A stretch of 64,000 nt of DNA from BJHQ01 sp964654285 (lineage in GTDB: Bacteria > Planctomycetota > UBA11346): assembly GCA_964654285.1 (NCBI GenBank), contig CAZZJC010000001.1:219486-283485 (forward strand), written 5' to 3'. The translations under genes were made by a program, and so were the position numbers. Below, one piece after another: positions 1 to 7,464 of this stretch; within the stretch, counting starts at the first letter, position 1, and the number at the start of each line of letters is the position of its first letter. Below the pieces are notes generated by a model. The model did no database searches and was not told the origin of the DNA. It saw only the letters and a list, made by a program, of their open reading frames with translations.

Positions 1-1279
1 CCCCGCCGATCAGGGTTTCCAGGGCCTTCGCGTCCCAGGCGCCGTTCGCCCCGGCGTGGTCCTTGAGGACGCGGCCGAGCTTCTCCAGGAGCAGCTTCGC
101 CTGCGGCCGGTCGAGGCCCTTGGGCACCAGGTCGTCCAGGTGCGGTTCGACGGTCTCGGCATAGAACGGGGCGGCTTGCAGCAGGTAGTCGCCGCCGAAG
201 ACCATGCGCTCGCGCAGGAGCGGCAGGAGCTCATCGGCCCGCGCGTCGACGGCGCGGTGGATCTCGGCCTTGAGCTGGTCCGGCCCGAGTTCGCGGAACC
301 ACAGACCTTGCAGGTGCTTCAGCTTCGCGAGGTCGAACACCGGCCCGGCGACGTTGATGCGGTCGAGGTCGAACACCGGGGCGAGTTCGGCGGCGGTGAA
401 CTTCTCGCGGCCGTCGGGATGGCTGTGGCCGAGCTGGGCCAGGAAGTTGAGCAGCGCGCCAGGCAGGTAGCCCTGGCGGCGGTACCAGAGCAGGCTGGTC
501 GGATTCTTGCGCTTGCTGATCTTCGACTTGTCGGCGTTGCGCAGCAGGCCGACGTGCACGTATTCCGGCGCGGTGAAGCCGAGGTGCTGGTTCAGCCAGA
601 GGTGCTTGGGCAGCGAGTTGAGCCATTCCTCGGCGCGGATGACGTGGGTGATGCCCATGAGGTGGTCATCGACCACGGCGGCCAGATGGTAGGTCGGCCA
701 GCCGTCGGATTTGAGCAGCACCTGGTCGTCGATCTCGGCCCATTGCTTCACCACGGGCTGGCGGCGCAACCGGTCGGCATAGGTGGACGCGCCTTCGGTC
801 GGAGCCTTCATGCGCACGACGTGGGTCTCGCCCGCGTCGGCGCGGCGGGCGGATTCGGCGGCGGACAGGGCGCGGCAGCGGCGGTCGTACATGACCGGCT
901 GCTTCGCCGCGAGCTGGCGCTCGCGCATGCCGCTCAGGTCGTCGGCGGTGCAGAAGCAGCGGTAGGCATCGCCCTGGGCGAGGAGCTGATCCGCGTATCT
1001 GCGATAGATCCCGAGCGCGACGCGTTCGCTCTGCACGTACGGGCCGCGTTCGCCGCCGACATCCGGGCCTTCGTCGTAGTCGAGGCCGAGCCATCGGAGC
1101 GAGGCGTAGATCGCCTGCGCGCTGGCCTCGCTGCACCGGCCGCGGTCGGTGTCCTCGATGCGGAGGATGAACCTGCCGCCGTGGCGGCGGGCGAAGCACC
1201 AGTTGATCAGGCCGATGTAGGCGGTGCCGACATGGGGATCGCCGGTGGGGGACGGGGCGATGCGGACGCGGACGGTCAT
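1..1279 (-). CDS. gltX: Glutamyl-tRNA synthetase, C-terminus cut by window edge
   Basis: Class I aminoacyl-tRNA synthetase that charges tRNA-Glu (and tRNA-Gln in organisms using the transamidation route) in the cytoplasm. The ATG at 1279 opens MTVRVRIAPSPTGDPHVGTAY, which contains the family HIGH-type signature (PHVG); a second hallmark, IEDTDR, follows at about residues 38-43. The KMSKS-type loop appears as SKISKRK near nucleotides 500-525. About 426 codons are visible and the frame stays open to position 1, so only the end of the anticodon-binding region is missing. The gene starts 59 bases beyond the stop of the upstream cytochrome gene on the same strand, so the two may be co-transcribed. 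Start choice is clear because the N-terminal signature begins a few residues in. Confidence 0.95.
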   Translation of the reverse strand, partial: MTVRVRIAPSPTGDPHVGTAYIGLINWCFARRHGGRFILRIEDTDRGRCSEASAQAIYASLRWLGLDYDEGPDVGGERGPYVQSERVALGIYRRYADQLLAQGDAYRCFCTADDLSGMRERQLAAKQPVMYDRRCRALSAAESARRADAGETHVVRMKAPTEGASTYADRLRRQPVVKQWAEIDDQVLLKSDGWPTYHLAAVVDDHLMGITHVIRAEEWLNSLPKHLWLNQHLGFTAPEYVHVGLLRNADKSKISKRKNPTSLLWYRRQGYLPGALLNFLAQLGHSHPDGREKFTAAELAPVFDLDRINVAGPVFDLAKLKHLQGLWFRELGPDQLKAEIHRAVDARADELLPLLRERMVFGGDYLLQAAPFYAETVEPHLDDLVPKGLDRPQAKLLLEKLGRVLKDHAGANGAWDAKALETLIGG

Positions 1280-1337
1280 AGGGGGGCGGATCGTTGGCGG
1301 TGCGCGGCGGGTGCAACCTCCGCGCCATCAGCGGCCA

Positions 1338-2198
1338 TCAGCGAAACGGGAAGCCGACCCCATGCACCATCTCGCCGCCGAAATGCCCGGCCAGGCCGAC
1401 CGCGAGCGCCGTGGCGACGAGGGCGAGTTCGAGGATCCAGCGCCGCGATGGATCGCGCTGATGCAGCGCGGCGAGCAGGGCGCAGGCGACCGCGCCCGCG
1501 GCGGCGATCCAGCCGACCAGTTCGTGGCGGGCGAGCAGCTGGGGATCCTGGCGGCCGGCGAAGAGCAGACCGCTCGCGACCGCAGCCGCCGCGGAGACGG
1601 CTCCGGCATAGATGAGCAGGGCGAGGGCGGCGTCCCACGTCCCGCCCCGACGGCGGGCGATGAGGGCGAACGGCAGCGCGATCAGGAGCGACGCGATCGG
1701 GAAATGGACGATCAGCGGATGCAGCCGCCCGACCAGGGGCGGGCCGGGTCGAGGGGCAGAGAGCGGCGGGGGGGGCGGGCCGGGCTGAGCCCCGGCCGGG
1801 GGCGCTGCGGGCCCGGTCGGCCAGGGGGCACCGAGTTCGACCCAGCGCGCCAGGTCGGCCACCACCTGTGCCGGCAGGGATCCATCCGGCGGCATGTGGG
1901 GTTCCTTCACCTGCCGTACGGTGGCGATGAGCAAACTCTGCTGCGGGTCGCCGGGGACGAGCGCCGGTCCGCTCGCGCCGCCGCTGAGCATCGCGGCGAG
2001 CGAATCCAGGCGCAGGTCCGCCCGGCGGCGGACCGGGCCGTGGCAGTTCCAGCATTCGCTGCGCAGCACCGGCTCGATCCGATTGCGGAAGAACGCGACG
2101 GCGCTGGGGTTCGGTCCCACCTCGACGCGATCCTCGCCGGCGGCCGGGCCGGCGCCGGGCAGCAGGAGGGCGCAGCAGACCAGCAGGCATCGGAGCAT
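1338..2198 (-). CDS. Secreted CxxCH cytochrome domain fused to DUF2231 membrane domain
   Basis: The 286-residue protein starts with a signal peptide (MLRCLLVCCALLLPGAGPAAG), then a short cytochrome-like domain with a haem c motif C49-W-N-C52-H53. The sequence after it (RRRADLRLDS, PGDPQQSLL, MPPDG) matches the planctomycete-type cytochrome domain. A proline-rich linker leads into a DUF2231-type membrane domain beginning HPLIVHFPIA, with about four hydrophobic helices. The likely role is membrane-anchored electron transfer; the redox partner is not visible. The start at 2198 was preferred over the upstream in-frame codon at 2459 because the upstream stretch is arginine/proline-rich and the signal peptide begins at 2198. 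The longer reading would also overlap yqgE on the other strand. Function beyond haem binding is inference. Confidence 0.82.
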   Translation of the reverse strand: MLRCLLVCCALLLPGAGPAAGEDRVEVGPNPSAVAFFRNRIEPVLRSECWNCHGPVRRRADLRLDSLAAMLSGGASGPALVPGDPQQSLLIATVRQVKEPHMPPDGSLPAQVVADLARWVELGAPWPTGPAAPPAGAQPGPPPPPLSAPRPGPPLVGRLHPLIVHFPIASLLIALPFALIARRRGGTWDAALALLIYAGAVSAAAAVASGLLFAGRQDPQLLARHELVGWIAAAGAVACALLAALHQRDPSRRWILELALVATALAVGLAGHFGGEMVHGVGFPFR

Positions 2199-2403
2199 GC
2201 GCGGATGATTCCGGGCTGGCGTCCTGGTTCCAGGCGGAGTTCCAGGCATCGGGGGGGGCGGCGGATGCCGGTCTTCCCGGGAGCGTCGGCCGCCACCGGC
2301 CGGACCCATGGCATGCGTGCGATGCCACCGACCGACTCGTGCTGCGCCCCGGGATCGGCCTGCGCGGGGTTGTCCCGGTGCTGGCCGGATTACCGTGCCG
2401 GCC

Positions 2404-2937
2404 ATGGACCCCGCCCCTGGCCGGTTGCTGGTCGCGAGCCCCGCGCTCACCGATCCCAATTTCGTCCGCAGCGTGGTCTATCTGATCGAGCATTCGCCGC
2501 AGGGGACGCTGGGCGTGATCATCAACCGGCCGATCGACATGCCCCTGGCCGACATCTGGAGCGAAGTGCCTGCGGGTCTGGCCCAGGCGCGCACCGCGGC
2601 CCAGGGCGGGCCGGTCGAGCCCGACAAGGGCCTGCTCCTGCACGCCTGCGCCGATCTCGACGGGGCCGGCAGCATGGGCAAGGGGATCTGCGTCGGCGGC
2701 AGCATCGAGGCGCTGGCGGAGCGCTTCCGCAGCGGCCCCGACCAGGACGGCCCGCGCCTGTTCCTCGGCCACAGCGGCTGGTCGCCGGGCCAGCTCGACG
2801 CCGAGATCGACGATGGCGGCTGGATCGTGCGTAGCGGCCGACCGGCGCTCCTCTTCGATCCCCGGCCCTCCCTCAACCTCTGGCAGCAGCTCGCCGAAGG
2901 CCGCAACGTCGGTCTGCACGATCCCAGCCCGAACTGA
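2404..2937 (+). CDS. yqgE: YqgE/AlgH family protein
   Basis: A 177-residue cytoplasmic protein of the YqgE/AlgH (DUF179) family. The N-terminus MDPAPGRLLVASPALTDPNF followed by RSVVYLIEHSPQGTLGVIINRP is the characteristic family opening, and GGPVEPDKGLLLH and FLGHSGWSPGQLDAEI are the two other conserved blocks. Length is normal for the family (about 180-190). The biochemical function is not established; in some proteobacteria the homologue is linked to alginate regulation. The ATG at 2404 was chosen over the in-frame ATG at 2308 because conservation begins exactly there. It diverges from the cytochrome gene and is followed by a strong hairpin, so it is probably a single-gene unit. Confidence 0.93.
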   Translation: MDPAPGRLLVASPALTDPNFVRSVVYLIEHSPQGTLGVIINRPIDMPLADIWSEVPAGLAQARTAAQGGPVEPDKGLLLHACADLDGAGSMGKGICVGGSIEALAERFRSGPDQDGPRLFLGHSGWSPGQLDAEIDDGGWIVRSGRPALLFDPRPSLNLWQQLAEGRNVGLHDPSPN

Positions 2938-2946
2938 GCCGCCGCA

Positions 2947-2978
2947 CCGCCGCAACCCGGGAACGGGGTTGGCGGCGG
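2947..2978 (+). terminator. Hairpin after yqgE
   Basis: Arms CCGCCGCAACCC and GGGTT-G-GCGGCGG pair over 12 base pairs with one bulged G and a 7-base loop (GGGAACG), nine bases after the yqgE stop. There is no T-tract, so it is either a weak intrinsic terminator or a 3' stabilising hairpin. Confidence 0.5.
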
Positions 2979-3007
2979 CGAATCTGCTCTAGGCTTCCGT
3001 CCGTCAT

Positions 3008-3080
3008 GGGCCTGTAGCTCAATGGTCAGAGCAGGTGACTCATAATCACTCGGTTGTCGGTTCGAGTCCGGCCAGGCCCA
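3008..3080 (+). tRNA. tRNA with anticodon CAU (Ile2 or elongator Met)
   Basis: A 73-base cloverleaf: acceptor GGGCCTG pairs with CAGGCCC, discriminator A at 3080, D-arm TAGCTCAATGGTCAGAGC, anticodon stem GGTGA/TCACT around loop CTCATAA (anticodon CAT), and T-arm with GTTCGAGTC. CCA is not encoded (TCA follows). The CAU anticodon is shared by initiator Met, elongator Met and Ile2. A paired first position (G1-C72) argues against the initiator. The C4-G69 and C5-G68 pairs and the GACTCATAATC anticodon arm resemble tRNA-Ile2 (lysidine substrate of TilS), but elongator Met cannot be excluded. Confidence 0.93.
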
Positions 3081-3176
3081 TCAGGTGATGAGTGCACGCG
3101 GGAACGGGGCATTCCGACCGCATCTTCAGTCTCACACGCGATTTTCCCGAGTGGGCCTCACGGATTAACGTCGATC

Positions 3177-3201
3177 CCTTCCAGGCGTAACTGCTGGAAG
3201 G
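3177..3201 (+). promoter_or_regulatory. Hairpin overlapping the ribosome binding site
   Basis: CCTTCCAG (3177-3184) and CTGGAAGG (3194-3201) form a perfect 8-bp stem with a 9-base loop. The right arm contains most of the Shine-Dalgarno sequence (GGAAGGA) for the ATG at 3211, so folding would hide the ribosome binding site. No terminator-like T-tract follows. A translational switch is an inference from geometry only. Confidence 0.4.
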
Positions 3202-3210
3202 AACCTGATC

Positions 3211-4881
3211 ATGACCTCTCCGTCCGTGCGGCGCAGCCCTCGTCCTCTCTTCCTGGCCGCGTCCGCAGGTCTGGCCCTGGCCGGATTCGCCGCCGCCGAC
3301 CTGGCCGCTGGCGATGGCCCGGAACCGCGAACCCGTTTCCACGAGTTCACGGACAAGTACAAGAATCCGAAGAATCCTGCGGATCCGCTGGTGGTCACCT
3401 ACCTGGGCGGCAAGGGCAACGAATGGGCCTCGGGCGGGGGCTTCCAGCCGGATGGCAGCGTGATCGTGGTCGGGACCGCCGCCGGCCCAGAGTTCGATCT
3501 CGCAGGAGGCGTCGCGGTCAAGGTGGTCGGTGGCAGCGATGGTCCGGCACCGGCCACCACCGATGCCACGGTGGTCAAACAGGTCGAAGACAAGAAAACC
3601 GGCAATAAGCACAAGGAAGTCATCATCACTGGTTGCTACACCGCCGGCGCACCCTTCGTCGCCAAGCTGGCTGCGGATGGCAAGGTCGTCCAATCCGCCA
3701 TCCGCCTGCCCTGGGGCGTGGGCAGTTGCAGCAGCGGCCTGGTCGATGGCCAGGGCAACATCTACATCGCGGGCCTCGCGGGAGCCAATCTGAAGACGCT
3801 TTCGCCCCAGGCGGCCAACCCCAAGGTCGCCGGAGCGCCGGAGGGCGGTACATCGCCGCTCATCTTCGTGGCCGGGATCGCTCCCGACCTCTCCTCAGTG
3901 CGCTGGTGCGCCACCGTTCCCGACACCGGCATGGCGCCGGAACTGCGGTTCAACGCCAAGGGTGACCTGGTCGTCACCGCCGGCCACTTCAACGTCTTCA
4001 GCACCAAGGGCGAATTCATCTCGCACCGCGACCTGCGCCAGACCAAACGCGATCGCGGGGTGAACCCGGTCGACGGTTCCTTCGCCGTCGGCTACGACAC
4101 CAACACCAAGACGGGACGCGAACCGTGGCGCCAGCCGCATCTGGAGATCTACGAACCGGACGGGACGCTGCGCTATGAATACTACGCCTGGGCTCCGCGC
4201 CTGGTGGGGGCGCCGTCCTCGCGCGAGGTTTCGGATTCGTCGATCACCTACCTGAACTTCTCCGATGATGGGAAGGCGCTGCTGCTGTCGGGCTGGTCGG
4301 ATGGCGGCAATTCGGTCCTGCTCAAGCAGCCCTATGACCTGCGCAGCCTGGTGAAATGCCCCGGTCTGGGCATGAGCGCCTGGGGCGCCAATGCCGGCTC
4401 CTTCTGCTACCTCATCCGGATGGATCCCGAAAGCGGCAAGGTGACCGGTCACACCATGTACCTGGCCTACCTGCGATCCAAGAACAAGCCGAGCGGTTTG
4501 AGGACCGGCCATATCAATCTGGCCAGCGATGGTTCGAACATCGTCTGCGGCAGCTCCGCCTACGGTTTCATCCAGACGCGGCAGTCGGGGTTCAAGGGGA
4601 GTTACATCGGCGGATCGTTCGTCACGATCATGAACCAGGACATGAGCGACCTCCGTTTCGCGGCCATCGTCCCCGGGGCTGGCGAGGTCATGCTCAATCT
4701 GCGGGAAAACCCTTGGGCCAGCACCAAAGGCGTCGCGGGCGGCAGGCATCGCGTGCTGGTCGCCAGCGGCGCGCAGAAACATGACGATTTCTGGTCCTGC
4801 AATCCGGTGCAGTCCGGGTTCGGCGGGGGCAACCTTGACGCCGCTGTCGTGGTTCTCGACCTCGGTCCCGCCAAACCCTGA
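3211..4881 (+). CDS. Secreted beta-propeller-like protein of unknown function
   Basis: A 556-residue protein not recognised as a named family. The N-terminus (MTSPSVRRSPRPLFLAASAGLALAGFAAADLA) is a Sec-type signal peptide, possibly ending near residue 29. Repeating blocks such as VVTYLGGKGNEWASGGGFQPDGSVIVVGTA, GSCSSGLVDGQGNIYIAGLAG and ELRFNAKGDLVVTAG have the 'data point then GG/NIYIAG' rhythm of SBBP-like or NHL-like beta-propeller blades. A well-placed Shine-Dalgarno (GGAAGGA, 8 bases from the ATG) supports the start, and a hairpin overlaps it. The next gene begins 14 bases after the stop and also encodes an exported protein, so the two likely form an operon. Role unknown; an extracellular or periplasmic binding protein is the most that can be said. 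Confidence 0.75.
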   Translation: MTSPSVRRSPRPLFLAASAGLALAGFAAADLAAGDGPEPRTRFHEFTDKYKNPKNPADPLVVTYLGGKGNEWASGGGFQPDGSVIVVGTAAGPEFDLAGGVAVKVVGGSDGPAPATTDATVVKQVEDKKTGNKHKEVIITGCYTAGAPFVAKLAADGKVVQSAIRLPWGVGSCSSGLVDGQGNIYIAGLAGANLKTLSPQAANPKVAGAPEGGTSPLIFVAGIAPDLSSVRWCATVPDTGMAPELRFNAKGDLVVTAGHFNVFSTKGEFISHRDLRQTKRDRGVNPVDGSFAVGYDTNTKTGREPWRQPHLEIYEPDGTLRYEYYAWAPRLVGAPSSREVSDSSITYLNFSDDGKALLLSGWSDGGNSVLLKQPYDLRSLVKCPGLGMSAWGANAGSFCYLIRMDPESGKVTGHTMYLAYLRSKNKPSGLRTGHINLASDGSNIVCGSSAYGFIQTRQSGFKGSYIGGSFVTIMNQDMSDLRFAAIVPGAGEVMLNLRENPWASTKGVAGGRHRVLVASGAQKHDDFWSCNPVQSGFGGGNLDAAVVVLDLGPAKP

Positions 4882-4895
4882 TCCCAGGATCATCC

Positions 4896-5561
4896 ATGCG
4901 ATTCCTCCCGTCCATCGTCCTGTCGCTCGCCGTCGGCAGCCTCGCGGCCGCCCAGCCCGTTCCGATCTCCGGACCGGTCGGATTCGGCCCCACCACTCCG
5001 CACTACGTCTCGGCCGTCTTCGAATTGCGGGATCCGAACCCCGATACGGAACTCTGGCCCGCGATCTACCACGGTCGGACCCTCGAACCGACGGTGCTGA
5101 CCTTCTCCGAAATGGCCATCGATCTCAAATCCCCCCTCGTCCTTGGCGCCGACACCGGCAGTCTCATGCGCTCCGGCAACTCCCGCCGTCTCATCGGCGA
5201 GATCCTGCCCCAGGGCGGGGCCAAGGATGGCGAGGACAGGCCGCTTCCGATGCCCAAGGTCACGATCAGCAAGATCGAAGGCGGGGCGAAAGGCGCGCTG
5301 ACCTTCAGCGGATCGCTGGTCATGGCCGACAAGACCGTTCCGATCGAGGGAACCGGCAAGTTCGGCCGCAACCGCAACGACGGGGACGAGGTCATCGGCC
5401 TGACCTTCGTCGCGACCTTCAAGGGCAAGGCGCTTGGTCTGGTGAAGTACGCTGATCGGGATGTCCAGCTGGTGGTCAGCACGGCCGGCAAGGCGGGAGT
5501 CGATCCCAGCGAGGCGAAGGCCGTTCCGGAAGCCTCGGGTGGGAAGAAGAAGAAAAAATAA
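4896..5561 (+). CDS. Exported protein with lysine tail, unknown function
   Basis: A 221-residue protein, unrecognised. MRFLPSIVLSLAVGSLAAAQ is a clear signal peptide with a likely cleavage after AAA. The mature part is rich in beta-strand-like segments (LTFSGSLVMADKTVPIEGTGKFG, GLTFVATFKGKALGLVKYADRDVQLVV) and could be a single beta-sandwich domain. It ends in a run of five lysines (GGKKKKK), an unusual basic tail that might contact nucleic acid, anionic polysaccharide or membrane; that is speculation. It lies 14 bases after the propeller-like gene on the same strand, so both are probably expressed together and may act on the same extracytoplasmic target. Confidence 0.7.
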   Translation: MRFLPSIVLSLAVGSLAAAQPVPISGPVGFGPTTPHYVSAVFELRDPNPDTELWPAIYHGRTLEPTVLTFSEMAIDLKSPLVLGADTGSLMRSGNSRRLIGEILPQGGAKDGEDRPLPMPKVTISKIEGGAKGALTFSGSLVMADKTVPIEGTGKFGRNRNDGDEVIGLTFVATFKGKALGLVKYADRDVQLVVSTAGKAGVDPSEAKAVPEASGGKKKKK

Positions 5562-5788
5562 ACGGAAGGCCCAAAGCACCCTCTGCCGACCGGTCGACAC
5601 CTCTTTGCCGTAGCACAGCACAGCGCGGCCCGGCCGCGTCATCCGCTTACCGCTGCCGGATCCAACCCAGGGGAGAACGTCCGCCTGGCCGACGCCGGCG
5701 GAGCCGGCCTGCGGGCGCGTACCGGAGTCGGCAGGATGATCGAGCCGATGGGCGGAATGTTGAGCCGGGCCGCTGAGGCCGGAGCGAT

Positions 5789-6580
5789 TCAGGACTGATC
5801 GGCGCGGAACGGCAAGGTTCTGCGCAGTGACCCCGGAGTGCATCCGTGTTCGCGGCGGATCCAGCGGCTGAGGTGGCTGGCGGAATCGAAGCCGCACTGG
5901 TCGGCGATCGCCTCCAGGGTGAGATCGGTGCGGGTGAGCAGGTCGACGGCGCGGCGGATCCGCCGCCGGCGCAGGGCGATCGCCGGCGGTTCGCCCCGAT
6001 GCTGCTTGAAGGCCAGGCGCAGGGTGGATGCGGCCACGCCCAGGCGCCGCGCGAGCGTGGTGAGCCGCAACGGGTCTTCCGAACCCTGGTCGAACAGCGC
6101 CTCGGCCTCGGCCACCAGCGCCAGGCCGGGATCGGCGGTCGCGCGGGCCGCTGAACGGCGCAGGCGCAGGTCCAGTTCACCGGCCAGGAGCGCGAGCATG
6201 GCCTCGCGATCCGAGCCCGTGCCGGCGAGTTCGCCGACGATCGCGACGCAGAGCCGCTCGAAGGTACCGGTCGCGTCGTCCTGGGCCTGGGTCGGCCAGG
6301 GATGGTCGGGCGGGGCGTCGATGCCGATGAACCAGTTCGTGAAGCCGTTGCCGGCGAGCTCGGCATGCACGTGGCCGGGTGGAGTCAGCCAGACGACGCC
6401 GGGAGCAGCCTGGGTCGCCACCCCGTCGACGACGAAACGCGGCCGCCCGCGGCGGTAGTAGACCAGTTCCCAGGCGGTGTGCCGGTGCGGCGGGGTGTCG
6501 CGCCGAGGCGGGGCCGTGAAGCCGCCGCCGTTGAGGATCTGGATCGGCGATCCGTGCAAATCAGGTGTCGCGGTGTGCAT
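5789..6580 (-). CDS. AraC family transcriptional regulator
   Basis: A 263-residue regulator. The first half is a cupin-like sensor domain (PPHRHTAWELVYYRRGRPRFVVDG and LTPPGHVHAEL). The second half is the two-helix-turn-helix AraC domain: LRLTTLARRLGVAASTLRLAFKQH, then LEAIADQCGFDSASHLSRWIRREHGCTPGSLRR, the canonical C-terminal signature. It diverges from the PhyH/UroD-like pair with under 40 bases between start codons, so it very probably controls that operon and perhaps itself. The ligand is unknown; linkage suggests a substrate or product of the dioxygenase/methyltransferase-like pair. Confidence 0.93.
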   Translation of the reverse strand: MHTATPDLHGSPIQILNGGGFTAPPRRDTPPHRHTAWELVYYRRGRPRFVVDGVATQAAPGVVWLTPPGHVHAELAGNGFTNWFIGIDAPPDHPWPTQAQDDATGTFERLCVAIVGELAGTGSDREAMLALLAGELDLRLRRSAARATADPGLALVAEAEALFDQGSEDPLRLTTLARRLGVAASTLRLAFKQHRGEPPAIALRRRRIRRAVDLLTRTDLTLEAIADQCGFDSASHLSRWIRREHGCTPGSLRRTLPFRADQS

Positions 6581-6599
6581 GGAATACGTAGATGAACGT

Positions 6600-6609
6600 C
6601 AGTATACTG
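6600..6609. promoter_or_regulatory. Palindrome with -10-like core between AraC and PhyH genes
   Basis: CAGTATACTG is a perfect 10-base palindrome lying 10 bases before the ATG at 6619 and 20 bases from the AraC start at 6580. Its core TATACT matches a bacterial -10 element, which would place transcription initiation almost at the 6619 start codon (a very short leader or leaderless mRNA). It could be a shared promoter/operator for both divergent genes. Confidence 0.35.
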
Positions 6610-6618
6610 TCGTCCATC

Positions 6619-7422
6619 ATGAACGCACCCATCGATCCATGCCAGACCGTTCCCCTCCACGCCGTGCCCGCGGCCGGCCGCCTGGACGCCGCCGCCTGCG
6701 CCGACTTCGCGCACGACGGGATGCTCCTGCGACGCGGCTATTTCAGCCGGGCCGAGATGGACGCCCTGCTGTCCTACGCGCGCAACGACGCTCCGCTGCA
6801 GCAGAACGCGAACGTGATGAAGGACGCCGCCGGCCGGGCCAGCCGGCTCAATCTCTGGACCACCCTGCGTGACGATCTCTATGCGCGCTTCTCGCGCTGC
6901 CGGCGGGTGGCCGGGGCGGCGGCGCAGCTCCTGGGCGAGGAGGTCTACCACTGGCATGCCAAGATGATGCTCAAGGAGCCCAAGGTCGGCGGCGCCTGGG
7001 AATGGCACCAGGATTACGGCTACTGGTACAACGACAAATGCCTGTCGCCGCAGATGATCAGCTGCATGGTCGCGGTCGACCGCGCGACCCGGGCCAACGG
7101 CTGTCTGCAGGTCCTGCGCGGCAGCCACCGTTTCGGCCGCATCGACCACGGCAAGTTCGGCGATCAGGTCGGCGCCGACCCGGCCCGGGTCGCGGCGGCG
7201 CGCTCGCGCTGCGAACTCGTCCATTTCGAGGCCGAGCCGGGCGACGCGATCTTCTTCCACGGCAACCTGCTGCACGGATCCGAGGCCAATACGTCCGATC
7301 ATTCACGCTGGTCGCTGATCATGACCTACAACGCACGCTCCAATTCGCCCTTCGTGGGCGGCGGGTTCCATCCCGAGTACAGCCCGCTGCCGATCCTCGA
7401 TGACGATCTCCTTCTCGGTTAG
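6619..7422 (+). CDS. Phytanoyl-CoA dioxygenase (PhyH) family protein
   Basis: A 267-residue non-haem Fe(II)/2-oxoglutarate dioxygenase of the PhyH family. The iron triad is visible as H130-x-D132 in EWHQDYGYW and the distal histidine in LLHGSEAN (about residue 219). RWSLIMTYN provides the arginine that usually binds 2-oxoglutarate. FHGNLLHGS and SCMVAVDRATRANGCLQVLRGSH are typical family blocks. An earlier in-frame ATG at 6592 exists, but a -10-like palindrome sits between the two codons, which favours 6619. The gene is 42 bases upstream of the UroD-like gene and divergent from an AraC regulator. The substrate cannot be read from sequence; hydroxylation of a small metabolite is the family norm. 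Confidence 0.88.
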   Translation: MNAPIDPCQTVPLHAVPAAGRLDAAACADFAHDGMLLRRGYFSRAEMDALLSYARNDAPLQQNANVMKDAAGRASRLNLWTTLRDDLYARFSRCRRVAGAAAQLLGEEVYHWHAKMMLKEPKVGGAWEWHQDYGYWYNDKCLSPQMISCMVAVDRATRANGCLQVLRGSHRFGRIDHGKFGDQVGADPARVAAARSRCELVHFEAEPGDAIFFHGNLLHGSEANTSDHSRWSLIMTYNARSNSPFVGGGFHPEYSPLPILDDDLLLG

Positions 7423-7464
7423 GCGTATCCGGCAGGTGCAACCCAGTCCCCCAGGAACCAGCCC

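Noticed and set aside
5562..5788. Intergenic stretch between the lysine-tail protein gene and the AraC gene
   Set aside because: I saw no credible gene, RNA or strong hairpin here.
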